Below, piece after piece: positions 15,682-22,309 of a stretch of DNA of 24,622 nucleotides (position 1 is the first letter of the stretch; the number at the start of each line of letters is the position of its first letter). Made by a program: the position numbers and the translations under genes. Under the pieces are notes generated by a model. The model was not told the DNA's origin. It searched no databases and saw only the letters and a program-made list of their open reading frames with translations. The stretch is from a virus: positions 1-24,622 of IMG/VR virus record IMGVR_UViG_3300021185_000129. One strand, given 5' to 3'.

Positions 15682-15689
15682 TATTTTTG
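15682..15689 (+). promoter_or_regulatory. Possible Bacteroidota -7 promoter element (TATTTTTG)
   Basis: TATTTTTG matches the TAnnTTTG consensus of Bacteroidota housekeeping promoters and lies in a 56-base gap just before the prohead protease gene. No TTG -33 element is seen at the usual distance, and transcription would begin about at the ATG itself, giving almost no leader. It may be a chance match in AT-rich DNA. Confidence 0.2.
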
Positions 15690-15694
15690 TTTTT

Positions 15695-16702
15695 ATGAAT
15701 GAAAAATGGTATAACATAAATGGAAAATCAACAGAAGGTATTGTTGATATTTACATATTTGACGAGATAGGCTCTTACGGAGTAAACGCACAATCTTTTA
15801 TAGAGGAAGTTAAAGCTTACAAAAAACGACCAATGAATCTTCACATTAACTGTGTAGGTGGTGATGTTTTTGATGGAATGGCTATATATAACATTCTAAA
15901 GAAAAGAACTGCAGAGACTACTGTTTACATAGAAGGTATAGCTGCAAGTATGGGTAGTGTTATTGCTTTAGCTGCAGATAATGTAGTTATGGCAGAAAAT
16001 TCTCTTTTTATGATTCACAACGCTTGGGGTGGTGCAATGGGAGAAGCTAAAGAAATGAGAAAGACAGCTAAATTACTAGAGAAAATTAGTAATGAGATAG
16101 CTGATATATATGTTAAGAAAACTAAAATGCCTTATGATAAGGTAAAAGAAATGATGGACGAAGAAACTTGGTTAAATGCTGAAGAAGCATATAGTCTTGG
16201 GTTTATAGACTCTATCTCGGATGCTATTAAAGTAGCAGCCAAATATGATGTTTCTAAGTTTAAAAATATAACAAACGAAGAAATTAAAAATAAATTAAAT
16301 ATTAATCTAAAGAGTAAAAAAATGACTGATGAGTTAAAAACTTGGTTCAATGGTAAAGTTGAAGAAATTATCGCTAAAGTAAAAAATGATAATTCTTCTG
16401 AAACTGTTGAAGCTAAATCGGAAGTTGAAGTGAGTATTGCAGATGAAGCTGAAATTTTAAACAAATTTTCAAATTTAGAAACAGAAATCACTACAATGAA
16501 TGGGTCTATTGCTGAATTAGAAGGAGAAAAATTAACTCTAACTGAAGAAGTAGAAAGACTTAATGCTTTATTAAGTAAAGCAAATGCAAAGGGAACTGAA
16601 ATTTCTACAGACGGAGACCCTGCAGTAGTAGTAGAAAATAAAGTAGAAGATAATGATGCTAAATTCTGGAATGGAATGTTAGCTAAAATAAATTTAAAAT
16701 AA
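15695..16702 (+). CDS. ClpP-like prohead protease with C-terminal scaffold-like coiled coil
   Basis: A 335-residue protein. Residues 1-180 form a ClpP/S14-like serine protease: the oxyanion segment CVGGDVFDGMAIYN (53-66), nucleophile S85 in G-I-A-A-S-M-G-S, and base H108 in L-F-M-I-H-N-A. The third position, Asp185 in E. coli ClpP, aligns with E157 in D-E-E-T-W-L-N-A-E-E-A; I recall this E-T-W form from other phage proteases. Residues about 205-335 are Lys/Glu-rich and include a coiled coil (LETEITTMNGSIAELEGEKL, 261-280, and onward) typical of a built-in scaffold. No separate scaffold gene is seen before the capsid gene, which follows after 19 bases. The enzyme would cleave scaffold and perhaps itself during capsid maturation. 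Confidence 0.9.
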   Translation: MNEKWYNINGKSTEGIVDIYIFDEIGSYGVNAQSFIEEVKAYKKRPMNLHINCVGGDVFDGMAIYNILKKRTAETTVYIEGIAASMGSVIALAADNVVMAENSLFMIHNAWGGAMGEAKEMRKTAKLLEKISNEIADIYVKKTKMPYDKVKEMMDEETWLNAEEAYSLGFIDSISDAIKVAAKYDVSKFKNITNEEIKNKLNINLKSKKMTDELKTWFNGKVEEIIAKVKNDNSSETVEAKSEVEVSIADEAEILNKFSNLETEITTMNGSIAELEGEKLTLTEEVERLNALLSKANAKGTEISTDGDPAVVVENKVEDNDAKFWNGMLAKINLK

Positions 16703-16721
16703 TAATTAAAAAAACAAAAAA

Positions 16722-17831
16722 ATGGCAAATGTAGCATTACAAGCGGGAGGTACTTTAGCATATAACGGTACTTACGCTTCTAAAATTCTTTTAGAACCAA
16801 TGTTTCACTCAGATGATATTATGAGAAATTATACTATCTACCCTAATGTGAAATACAAACAAAATATAGTTATGGCTCCTTCATTAAGCAGTATTACTGC
16901 TGTAAATGACGGATGTACTGCAGTAAACGCAAATTGCGACCCTGCAGGATTCACGGTAACTCAAAAGCAGATTGAAGTATCAAATGTGGCTGTAAAACAA
17001 ACTCAATGTTGGACAGAGTTTAAAGATTCAGTAATTGTAGAGTCTTACAAAAATGGAGTTAATATGCCTGACTTGACAGGAACTCAATTAGCAGAAGTAA
17101 TCATAAACAGAGTAAGAAATGGTATTCAGTCTGATATGGTTAGAAATATGTGGGCAGGAGATACAGCAGCAGGAGTAATTGCTATTGACTGTACTTACGA
17201 CTCAATGGGAGACGGACTATGGAAAAAATTATCAGCAGGAAATGCTATTAATGCAGGAACTCAATTAAGAGAAGTAACAGGGACTTTAGGTGCAGCAGCA
17301 GCTGAGTATATTACTGTAGGAGCTACTTTACCTGCAGCAGATGCTGTATTAGTATTAGAAGATGTATTTAACACAGCTTCTTCTGCATTACAACAAGTAC
17401 CTGCTTCAGAGAAAAGAATTTTCTGTACTCCAAACATCTATAACGCTTGGTACAGTGCATTAACTCAAGTTGCTTCGGCAGGTGCAGTTGATTACGGACA
17501 TTCAGAAGCTCAGTCAGGTAAAACAAGATTATACTTCAGAGGTATTGAGTTAGTTCCTATGTATGAGTGGGATACAGCTTTAACTACTTTAGCAGGAGCA
17601 ACTTTCCCTGCATTATTTACTGCAGCAACTGCAGGTATTGACGCAACAGCAGGTTGTATATATGTTGCTAAAGAAAACTTACTTATTGGAACTGATGTTT
17701 CTTCTCCTGAGAACGAAATGAAAATGTTCTATGATGAAGTTTCTGATAATGTTTATATCAGAGCAGGATTTACTATGGGCTTCCAATATGGTTGGGACTC
17801 TTTAGTTAATGGTTCTATGTTAGTAGACTAA
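16722..17831 (+). CDS. Major capsid protein (HK97-fold expected)
   Basis: A 369-residue Ala/Thr/Gly-rich protein directly after the protease-scaffold gene, as expected for the main shell protein. Features include the early LLEPMFHSDDIM segment, a long middle helix (GTQLAEVIINRVRNGIQSDM), the KRIFCTPNIYNAWYSAL segment, and the ending VYIRAGFTMGFQYGWDSLVN, which resembles the closing P-domain strand of HK97-type capsids. Its start is in an A-rich context (AAAAAACAAAAAAATGG), favourable for strong translation in Bacteroidota. Codons are noticeably more regular (GCA, GGA, ACT, TAC) than in its neighbours, in line with high expression. A hairpin terminator follows at once. The fold is inferred from context and pattern, not shown by search. 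Confidence 0.9.
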   Translation: MANVALQAGGTLAYNGTYASKILLEPMFHSDDIMRNYTIYPNVKYKQNIVMAPSLSSITAVNDGCTAVNANCDPAGFTVTQKQIEVSNVAVKQTQCWTEFKDSVIVESYKNGVNMPDLTGTQLAEVIINRVRNGIQSDMVRNMWAGDTAAGVIAIDCTYDSMGDGLWKKLSAGNAINAGTQLREVTGTLGAAAAEYITVGATLPAADAVLVLEDVFNTASSALQQVPASEKRIFCTPNIYNAWYSALTQVASAGAVDYGHSEAQSGKTRLYFRGIELVPMYEWDTALTTLAGATFPALFTAATAGIDATAGCIYVAKENLLIGTDVSSPENEMKMFYDEVSDNVYIRAGFTMGFQYGWDSLVNGSMLVD

Positions 17832-17838
17832 TTTAATT

Positions 17839-17877
17839 GTATATAGGGTGGGAGCAATCTCACCCTAAATACTTTTT
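17839..17877 (+). terminator. Intrinsic terminator after the major capsid gene
   Basis: GTAT (17839-17842), an A-A mismatch, and TAGGGTGGGA (17844-17853) pair with TCTCACCCTA (17858-17867) and ATAC (17869-17872) around a GCAA tetraloop, giving 14 pairs with one G-U. Five T residues follow immediately (17873-17877). This is a near-ideal terminator. Only 20 bases separate it from the next ATG, so the tail-tube genes downstream probably depend on read-through. Confidence 0.85.
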
Positions 17878-17897
17878 AACTTTTAAAACAATAAATA

Positions 17898-18476
17898 ATG
17901 GCAATAACAAATGGAATAAATATAGCTTGTGATGATTTACAAGCATCAGGTGGGATAAGAAATATTCTTATTAGGACTTGGGCAACAGGAGATGCAATTA
18001 CTTATGTAAATAGTGCTACTTCTCACTCGATATCTAGCATTACTAATGGTGGTTCTGATGCTACTTGGTTTAATTATGAGTTTAAGAATGAATTACCATC
18101 TCTAACTGTTACTGCAGCTAAAGAAAATGGTTCTACTTCTTATGAATGTGCTTTAAGTTTTATGATGCCTGAGATGGATGACTCTAAAGCAGCGGCTTTG
18201 CAATCACTTATGGATACTTGTATGATGGTAATTGCAGTTGGAAACAATGGTAAAAATTATGTATTAGGTGTAAGCCAAAAGTATAGTAATGAAAAAGCAA
18301 CTCTTAGAAATCAAACTTATGCTAGTATGACAGGAGCAGAGGGTGCTTCAGGAGCTGCTTATAATGATGATAATGGTTGGACTGTAACTATGGGCTGTAA
18401 GCAATGGGAAGCTCCAAGATTATATACAGGAACTATAAATTTATTTACTGCAACAAGCACGTCTACTACATCTTAA
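17898..18476 (+). CDS. Tail-tube-like protein, copy 1
   Basis: A 192-residue protein, beta-rich, with small and polar residues, directly after the major capsid gene. It shares a plan with the next gene: M-A-I-x-x-G-x-x-I-x-C-x-D-L-Q-A-x-G-G at the start, S-L-T-V-T-A near the middle, and G-W-T-V-T-M-G-C-K-Q-W-E-A-P-R-x-Y-x-G-T-I near the end. Major tail proteins that stack into the tube are of this size and sit downstream of the capsid gene. A decoration or head-fibre protein is the main alternative. The start is in a strong A-rich context (AATAAATAATGG). Expression probably requires read-through of the hairpin upstream. Confidence 0.65.
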   Translation: MAITNGINIACDDLQASGGIRNILIRTWATGDAITYVNSATSHSISSITNGGSDATWFNYEFKNELPSLTVTAAKENGSTSYECALSFMMPEMDDSKAAALQSLMDTCMMVIAVGNNGKNYVLGVSQKYSNEKATLRNQTYASMTGAEGASGAAYNDDNGWTVTMGCKQWEAPRLYTGTINLFTATSTSTTS

Positions 18477-18504
18477 TTAATAATAATATAAAAAATAAAA
18501 TAAA

Positions 18505-19143
18505 ATGGCAATAGCAGATGGAATGGCAATAAATTGTTCAGACTTACAAGCAGTAGGAGGTACAAGATTTATAGCAATTAGAAAATGGATTGATACTGAC
18601 ACAGTTGAGTTTGATGATACTGAACACGATATAACATTTATAAAACAAGATTCAGCAACACCAGGAACAGCTGAACCTGCAGAATGGGGAGTATATGAAA
18701 GCAGAATAGAATCTTCTTCTTTAACAATTTCAGCAACAAATGAGGGTAAAGAATTTACTACTTATGATTGTGCAGTTTCTTGGTTTATACCTGGACTTAC
18801 TGCAGCACAATTTAAACAACTTCATTCATTTGAAGGTGGAGATTGCTTAATGGTTATGGTTATTGATAACAATGACAATACTTCAGGCACTACAGCTCCT
18901 TCAGCTAGTGAAGCAAGTAATAAAGTTATTGGAGTTTCAAACACTTTACAAAATCAAGACAAGCCTTCAAGAACTCAGCAGTATTGTACTTTAAGGTCTA
19001 TTGAAGGTGGAACAGGAGCTGCTTTTTCTGATGAGATAGGAGTAACTGTAACTGTAGGTTGTATGATGTATGAAACGCCTAGAAACTATGCAGGTACTAT
19101 AGCAATAGATTCTGATGGTTTAGGATTAACTACAACATCATAA
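18505..19143 (+). CDS. Tail-tube-like protein, copy 2 (paralogue)
   Basis: A 212-residue paralogue of the preceding protein. It keeps MAIADGMAINCSDLQAVGG at the start, the R-I-E-S-S-S-L-T-I-S-A strand, a Y-D-C-A-V-S strand, and G-V-T-V-T-V-G-C-M-M-Y-E-T-P-R-N-Y-A-G-T-I at the end. Extra residues lie in the region around 120-140 (DNNDNTSGTTAPSASEASNK), which may form a surface loop. The pair arose by tandem duplication. One may form the tube and the other cap it or decorate it, or both may mix. The gene has an A-rich start context (AATAAAATAAAATGG) and is followed by an intrinsic terminator. Confidence 0.65.
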   Translation: MAIADGMAINCSDLQAVGGTRFIAIRKWIDTDTVEFDDTEHDITFIKQDSATPGTAEPAEWGVYESRIESSSLTISATNEGKEFTTYDCAVSWFIPGLTAAQFKQLHSFEGGDCLMVMVIDNNDNTSGTTAPSASEASNKVIGVSNTLQNQDKPSRTQQYCTLRSIEGGTGAAFSDEIGVTVTVGCMMYETPRNYAGTIAIDSDGLGLTTTS

Positions 19144-19156
19144 TAACAATATATTT

Positions 19157-19201
19157 ATAAGAGAGTGTTAGTTAATAACACTTTCTTATTAATATCTTTT
19201 T
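19157..19201 (+). terminator. Intrinsic terminator after the tail-tube genes
   Basis: The arm at 19157-19170 (ATAAGAGAGTGTTA) pairs with 19176-19189 (TAACACTTTCTTAT) over 14 positions with one G-U, around a five-base loop. A T-rich tail with five T residues (19197-19201) follows after seven bases, so it may be somewhat leaky. It closes the capsid and tube segment. Confidence 0.7.
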
Positions 19202-19233
19202 GATTATGTGCGACTGTAATAAAGAAAGAAGTG

Positions 19234-19241
19234 TAATTTTG
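19234..19241 (+). promoter_or_regulatory. Possible Bacteroidota -7 promoter element (TAATTTTG)
   Basis: TAATTTTG matches TAnnTTTG. It lies just after the intrinsic terminator and about 18 bases before the ATG at 19260, leaving a short leader. A TTG lies at 19200-19202, but 31 bases upstream, more than the usual 17-23, so the -33 match is poor. Its place after a terminator supports a promoter for the portal genes. Confidence 0.35.
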
Positions 19242-19259
19242 ACAAATATATATTTAACT

Positions 19260-19481
19260 ATGGCAGAATATAAAGTAAATAGCAAGTTGGTTAAGGGAGT
19301 TAGACTTGTAGGTAAAAAAAGTGTAGATTTTAGAAAAGAATTAAGCCAAGCTGATTTAGCTTATGCTTATGAAGAATTGAATATAAAAGATTGTATAGAC
19401 AAAATAGAGAAATCAAATGAAAAAAGCACTAGCAAAAAATCCAAAGAAAGCTCAAGTAAAGAGAAAAAATCAAAAGACTAA
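19260..19481 (+). CDS. Small basic protein upstream of the portal, function unknown
   Basis: A 73-residue protein from the ATG at 19260 (MAEYKVNSKLVKGVRLVGKK). In-frame starts at 19206 (ATG) and 19200 (TTG) exist but would overlap the terminator tail and the possible promoter. The N-terminal half looks like a small beta domain followed by a helix (QADLAYAYEELNIKDCIDKI). The last 20 or so residues are nearly all Lys, Ser and Glu, a disordered charged tail. The tail's coding region overlaps the portal start by 65 bases in another frame. It may be a small virion or head-joining protein; no family is recognised. Confidence 0.6.
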   Translation: MAEYKVNSKLVKGVRLVGKKSVDFRKELSQADLAYAYEELNIKDCIDKIEKSNEKSTSKKSKESSSKEKKSKD

Positions 19482-20736
19482 CACTTTTGAATTTGGAGTA
19501 TTTGACTTAACTGTACCTCCAAGTATTACTGAAGTAAAAGACCTTAAAACTCTTAATCACGATTGGGTTCCTTTTGGTGATGATAACCTATTTCCTCAGT
19601 ATTTAGCAGAATTAAAACGTAAATCTTCTACACATAGAAGTGTATTAGCTCAAAAAACTGTATTCACAAGTGGAGCTAAATTTGTTTGTGAAGATGAATC
19701 CTTAAGAGAATTTATTGAAGATGTTAATGCAGATAAAGAATCTTTAAGAGATGTATTTAAAAAACTAGCTGACGACTACTATACTTTTGGTAACGCTTAT
19801 ATGGAGTGCGTTATTTATGATGGTGGTGTAAACTTGTATCATTTAGATGCTACAACAGTTAGAATGTCCAAGACTAAAAAAGAGGTTTATGTAAACCCTG
19901 ATTGGTGTAAGTATTGGAATGAAGATAAAAAAATAAAAAGGATACCTATATATCCTAGAGTAGCACACAATAAGTTTGTAATTCATTTTAAAGATTACGA
20001 ACCTACATTTAACTTTTATGGACTTCCTGACTATGTTGCTGCTTTAGAGCACATATGTGTGGATTACGAAATAGGTAAATGGAATCATACTAAATTCTTA
20101 AATGGATTTCAGCCATCTGCAATAGTTGAGATTAATGGAGATATGGGAGAGCAAGAAGCTCAAGCAATGGTTAGAGAAGCGCAAAAGAAATTTGTTGGAG
20201 AAGGAAATAATGGTAAGATATTATTTATAGTTAAAAATGGGGATACGTCTCCTGCTAATGTACAGATAATAAAAGACGACCAAGAAGGCAGTTGGATAGA
20301 ATTACAACAGATAACTGACCAAAATATTATAACTGCAAACAGATGGCAACCATCACTTTCAGGTATTGTTAGTTCAGGTAAGATGAACAACACAGGAAGT
20401 GAAATTAGAATTGCTTATGACTTAGTAATGACTACGGTAATTAGAGATACTTCTGAGTTACTGTTAAATGGCATAAGAACTGTTCTATACAATGAGTTAG
20501 GATATGACCCTAAAGACTTAAGAATACATTACGAACCACCAATTTCTTATGCTAATGATGTAGATATTAGAGAGGTTCTTACTATAAATGAGCAAAGAGC
20601 ATTGATAGACGAGGACTTACCTTTACTAGAAGATGGGGATATGTTTGTTGCAGACAGAGAGGTAATAGTTGTTGAGAAAGATGAAGATGGAGATGGAGAA
20701 GTAGATGAATCTAAAGAAATAACAGTAGAACAATAG
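19417..20736 (+). CDS. Portal protein
   Basis: A 439-residue portal protein. The N-terminus is basic, followed by W-V-P-F-G-D-D-N-L-F-P-Q-Y (about 49-61). The core contains YYTFGNAYMECVIYDGG, NFYGLPDYVAALEH, FLNGFQPSAIVEINGDMGEQ and a long helix E-A-Q-A-M-V-R-E-A-Q-K-K-F; these are typical of portal stems and clips. A run near 325-345 (QPSLSGIVSSGKMNNTGSEI) matches the portal crown region. The C-terminus is acidic, with a D-E-D-G-D-G-E-V-D loop (422-430) that resembles a calcium-binding loop. Twelve copies form the channel for DNA entry at one capsid vertex. The start overlaps the preceding gene by 65 bases; no later ATG would keep the conserved start. Its place after the tail-tube genes is unusual. 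Confidence 0.88.
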   Translation: MKKALAKNPKKAQVKRKNQKTNTFEFGVFDLTVPPSITEVKDLKTLNHDWVPFGDDNLFPQYLAELKRKSSTHRSVLAQKTVFTSGAKFVCEDESLREFIEDVNADKESLRDVFKKLADDYYTFGNAYMECVIYDGGVNLYHLDATTVRMSKTKKEVYVNPDWCKYWNEDKKIKRIPIYPRVAHNKFVIHFKDYEPTFNFYGLPDYVAALEHICVDYEIGKWNHTKFLNGFQPSAIVEINGDMGEQEAQAMVREAQKKFVGEGNNGKILFIVKNGDTSPANVQIIKDDQEGSWIELQQITDQNIITANRWQPSLSGIVSSGKMNNTGSEIRIAYDLVMTTVIRDTSELLLNGIRTVLYNELGYDPKDLRIHYEPPISYANDVDIREVLTINEQRALIDEDLPLLEDGDMFVADREVIVVEKDEDGDGEVDESKEITVEQ

Positions 20737-20739
20737 TAT

Positions 20740-21348
20740 ATGGCTAACACTAAACAATATAAAACATTAGTATCTGCAGGAGAGGTTATTGACAAAACTT
20801 TTACTAATAAAAATACAGACCCTATTTTAGTTTCTGAAAACACTATTGTTTTAGCAGAACTTGCTCATATAAGACCTTTGCTTGGAGAAAAGTTTTACGG
20901 AGAATTAAAGCTTCAGCACGACAATGGAACTTTAACTGCTCAAAATCAAGAGTTTATGCAATATTATTTAGAAGATTGCTTGTCTTGGTTTGTTAGATTT
21001 GAAGTTGTCAATGATATTATGAGTAACATATCTTCTAGTGGAGTGGTTCATAATACAGATGAGTTTTCTAGAATTATAAGTCAAGACACTTATAATACTT
21101 TTAAGCAAGATACATACAGAAAAGCAGAGATTTTTTCAAGAGATATGATGGATTTTTTAAATTCTACAGACCAGAAAGGTTTATATCCTACTTTTGAAAA
21201 CAATAAACCAAAAAGTATGAGTGATACTTATAAAAATCACGGTATGATATTTTATGATAGTATATATGGATATAATGGTGTAGATGGTTGTTTTAGTTGT
21301 GGAAATCCATATGTAAAAGGAGAATCAAATTGTAATTGTAATTGTTAA
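20740..21348 (+). CDS. Head-tail connector (DUF6712-like) with Cys-rich tail
   Basis: A 202-residue mostly helical protein three bases after the portal gene. The segment NTIVLAELAHIRPLLGEKFY (about 34-53) matches what I recall of DUF6712-type proteins, seen beside portal genes in Bacteroidota phages and thought to act as gp6-like connector rings. Helices continue with YLEDCLSWFVRFEVVNDIM. The C-terminus departs from that family: cysteines at 184, 187, 198, 200 and 202 in C-x-x-C ... C-x-C-x-C, suggesting a metal site or disulphides. It likely sits under the portal and joins the tail. The connector role is inferred from position and pattern. Confidence 0.65.
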   Translation: MANTKQYKTLVSAGEVIDKTFTNKNTDPILVSENTIVLAELAHIRPLLGEKFYGELKLQHDNGTLTAQNQEFMQYYLEDCLSWFVRFEVVNDIMSNISSSGVVHNTDEFSRIISQDTYNTFKQDTYRKAEIFSRDMMDFLNSTDQKGLYPTFENNKPKSMSDTYKNHGMIFYDSIYGYNGVDGCFSCGNPYVKGESNCNCNC

Positions 21349-21358
21349 AATAATATAA

Positions 21359-22009
21359 ATGGCTGCAAACGAACATAAAAATTTACAAGACGCTAACAGG
21401 CACAATCCTTTAGGTTACGAAAGTGCTAATAACGAAACAGTATTATCTAAAGGTGCAGGTTCAAGTGCTGACGCTAGAGATGGTGTGCTTCAGTGGGCAG
21501 CTCGTTCTACAATGGGTGTAACTAATTATAAAATGCAGGGATACACAACAGGAACTGCTAACTTTCAACACGGAGAGGATGTAGCTGATAATAAATCTCC
21601 ATTTTTAATAGATGTTGATTATGGTAGCACTACTGTAGCAGGAGGGTCTTTATCTCCTTCAGCTTTTTTTAGAATGGGTCAAGGTTATGTTGCTCCTGAA
21701 AATGCTAACGTATCATCTATTGATGGTTGGCTTACAAGTAATACTGCCAATGTAGTGGTTATTGCTATATGTAAGGTTACTCCTAGTCCTTCTTCCACAG
21801 CAAATGTTGTTCCTACTATAATAGATGAGTTTGAGGTAACAGGAGGAGCTAATAATAGTTTGCTTGTAAGTATAAATCAAACAGAAATAACAACACCATT
21901 AATAAGACAGGGAGATATTATATTTCCAATGATTAAAGATTCGTCAGGGTCAAGTATATATATGAATTTAACTATACAGACAATGACTTTTACACCACAA
22001 ATAAGCTAA
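21359..22009 (+). CDS. Putative virion protein, family not recognised
   Basis: A 216-residue protein. The N-terminus MAANEHKNLQDANRHNPLGY is polar and probably extended, like an anchor to the head or tail. From about residue 80 it is beta-rich (FLIDVDYG, SAFFRMGQGYVAP, VVIAICKVTP, LLVSINQTEIT, DIIFPMIKDS), a likely jelly-roll or beta-sandwich with an exposed surface. It has no Cys pair, signal peptide or membrane segment. The start has an AATATAAATGG context. The stop forms TAATG with the small membrane-protein gene downstream. A head decoration or fibre-attachment protein fits both the fold and the place between connector and lysis genes. I am sure it is a gene, but not of its role. Confidence 0.7.
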   Translation: MAANEHKNLQDANRHNPLGYESANNETVLSKGAGSSADARDGVLQWAARSTMGVTNYKMQGYTTGTANFQHGEDVADNKSPFLIDVDYGSTTVAGGSLSPSAFFRMGQGYVAPENANVSSIDGWLTSNTANVVVIAICKVTPSPSSTANVVPTIIDEFEVTGGANNSLLVSINQTEITTPLIRQGDIIFPMIKDSSGSSIYMNLTIQTMTFTPQIS

Positions 22010-22182
22010 TGAAAAATACAATAAAAGACACAATGAAAGACACAACAGAAGTTTTACTTGCAAATGGAGGGGTATTAGGTTTAAGTTTAAGTCAATGTAA
22101 TGACATTTTATTGTTAATATCAACATCTTTAGCTATAGTTTTTACTTGCTATAAGTTTTATAAACTTTCTTTAAAAAAGTAA
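22009..22182 (+). CDS. Small membrane protein, holin candidate
   Basis: A 57-residue protein. After a polar N-terminus (MKNTIKDTMKDTTE) come two hydrophobic stretches, at about 15-28 (VLLANGGVLGLSLS) and 33-48 (ILLLISTSLAIVFTCY), then a basic end (KFYKLSLKK). The second stretch is a good transmembrane helix. The first is weaker, so the protein has one or two passes. Size, charge pattern and place two genes before a putative peptidoglycan-active protein fit a holin, which would make holes in the inner membrane at the end of infection. The start overlaps the preceding stop (TAATG). It might instead be a tail-anchored membrane peptide. Confidence 0.6.
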   Translation: MKNTIKDTMKDTTEVLLANGGVLGLSLSQCNDILLLISTSLAIVFTCYKFYKLSLKK

Positions 22183-22183
22183 A

Positions 22184-22309
22184 ATGGCTAAGATAAAAGC
22201 AAGTGGATATAATAAAAAAGTTAATAAAAAAAGGAAAGGAATACATTCTAAGAATGCTTCTAAAACACAAAATGGATATAAAAAGAAATATAGAGGACAA
22301 GGCAGGTAA
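22184..22309 (+). CDS. Very small basic peptide (YKKKYRGQGR motif)
   Basis: A 41-residue peptide with 15 Lys/Arg and no acidic residues, starting one base after the previous stop. It has K-K-R-K-G-I-H-S-K-N-A-S-K and ends Y-K-K-K-Y-R-G-Q-G-R. I recall closely similar peptides (K-R-K-G-V-H-A-K ... Y-K-K-K-Y-R-G-Q-G) in many Bacteroidota phages, including crAss-like ones, usually near lysis or virion genes. The role is not known to me; RNA or DNA binding is possible from composition. Its end overlaps the next gene by 38 bases in another frame. The conserved motif makes it a likely real gene despite its size. Confidence 0.75.
   Translation: MAKIKASGYNKKVNKKRKGIHSKNASKTQNGYKKKYRGQGR

Noticed and set aside
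16132-16761. 209-residue open frame on the minus strand
   Set aside because: It is antisense to the charged C-terminus of the prohead protease and the capsid start; low-complexity Ser/Leu/Phe content shows it is a shadow.
17898-19143. Tandem tube-like genes as a frameshift-split single gene
   Set aside because: Each has its own start context, complete ending and matching full-length plan, so they are duplicates and not halves of one protein.
19200-19259. TTG or ATG starts extending the small pre-portal protein
   Set aside because: They fall in the terminator tail and across the possible promoter; MAEYKV at 19260 is a more typical start.
22203-22271. GTG start extending the DUF5675 protein by 23 residues
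   Set aside because: The extension only mirrors the A-rich coding of the overlapping basic peptide and adds no conserved feature; the ATG at 22272 is just before the domain.
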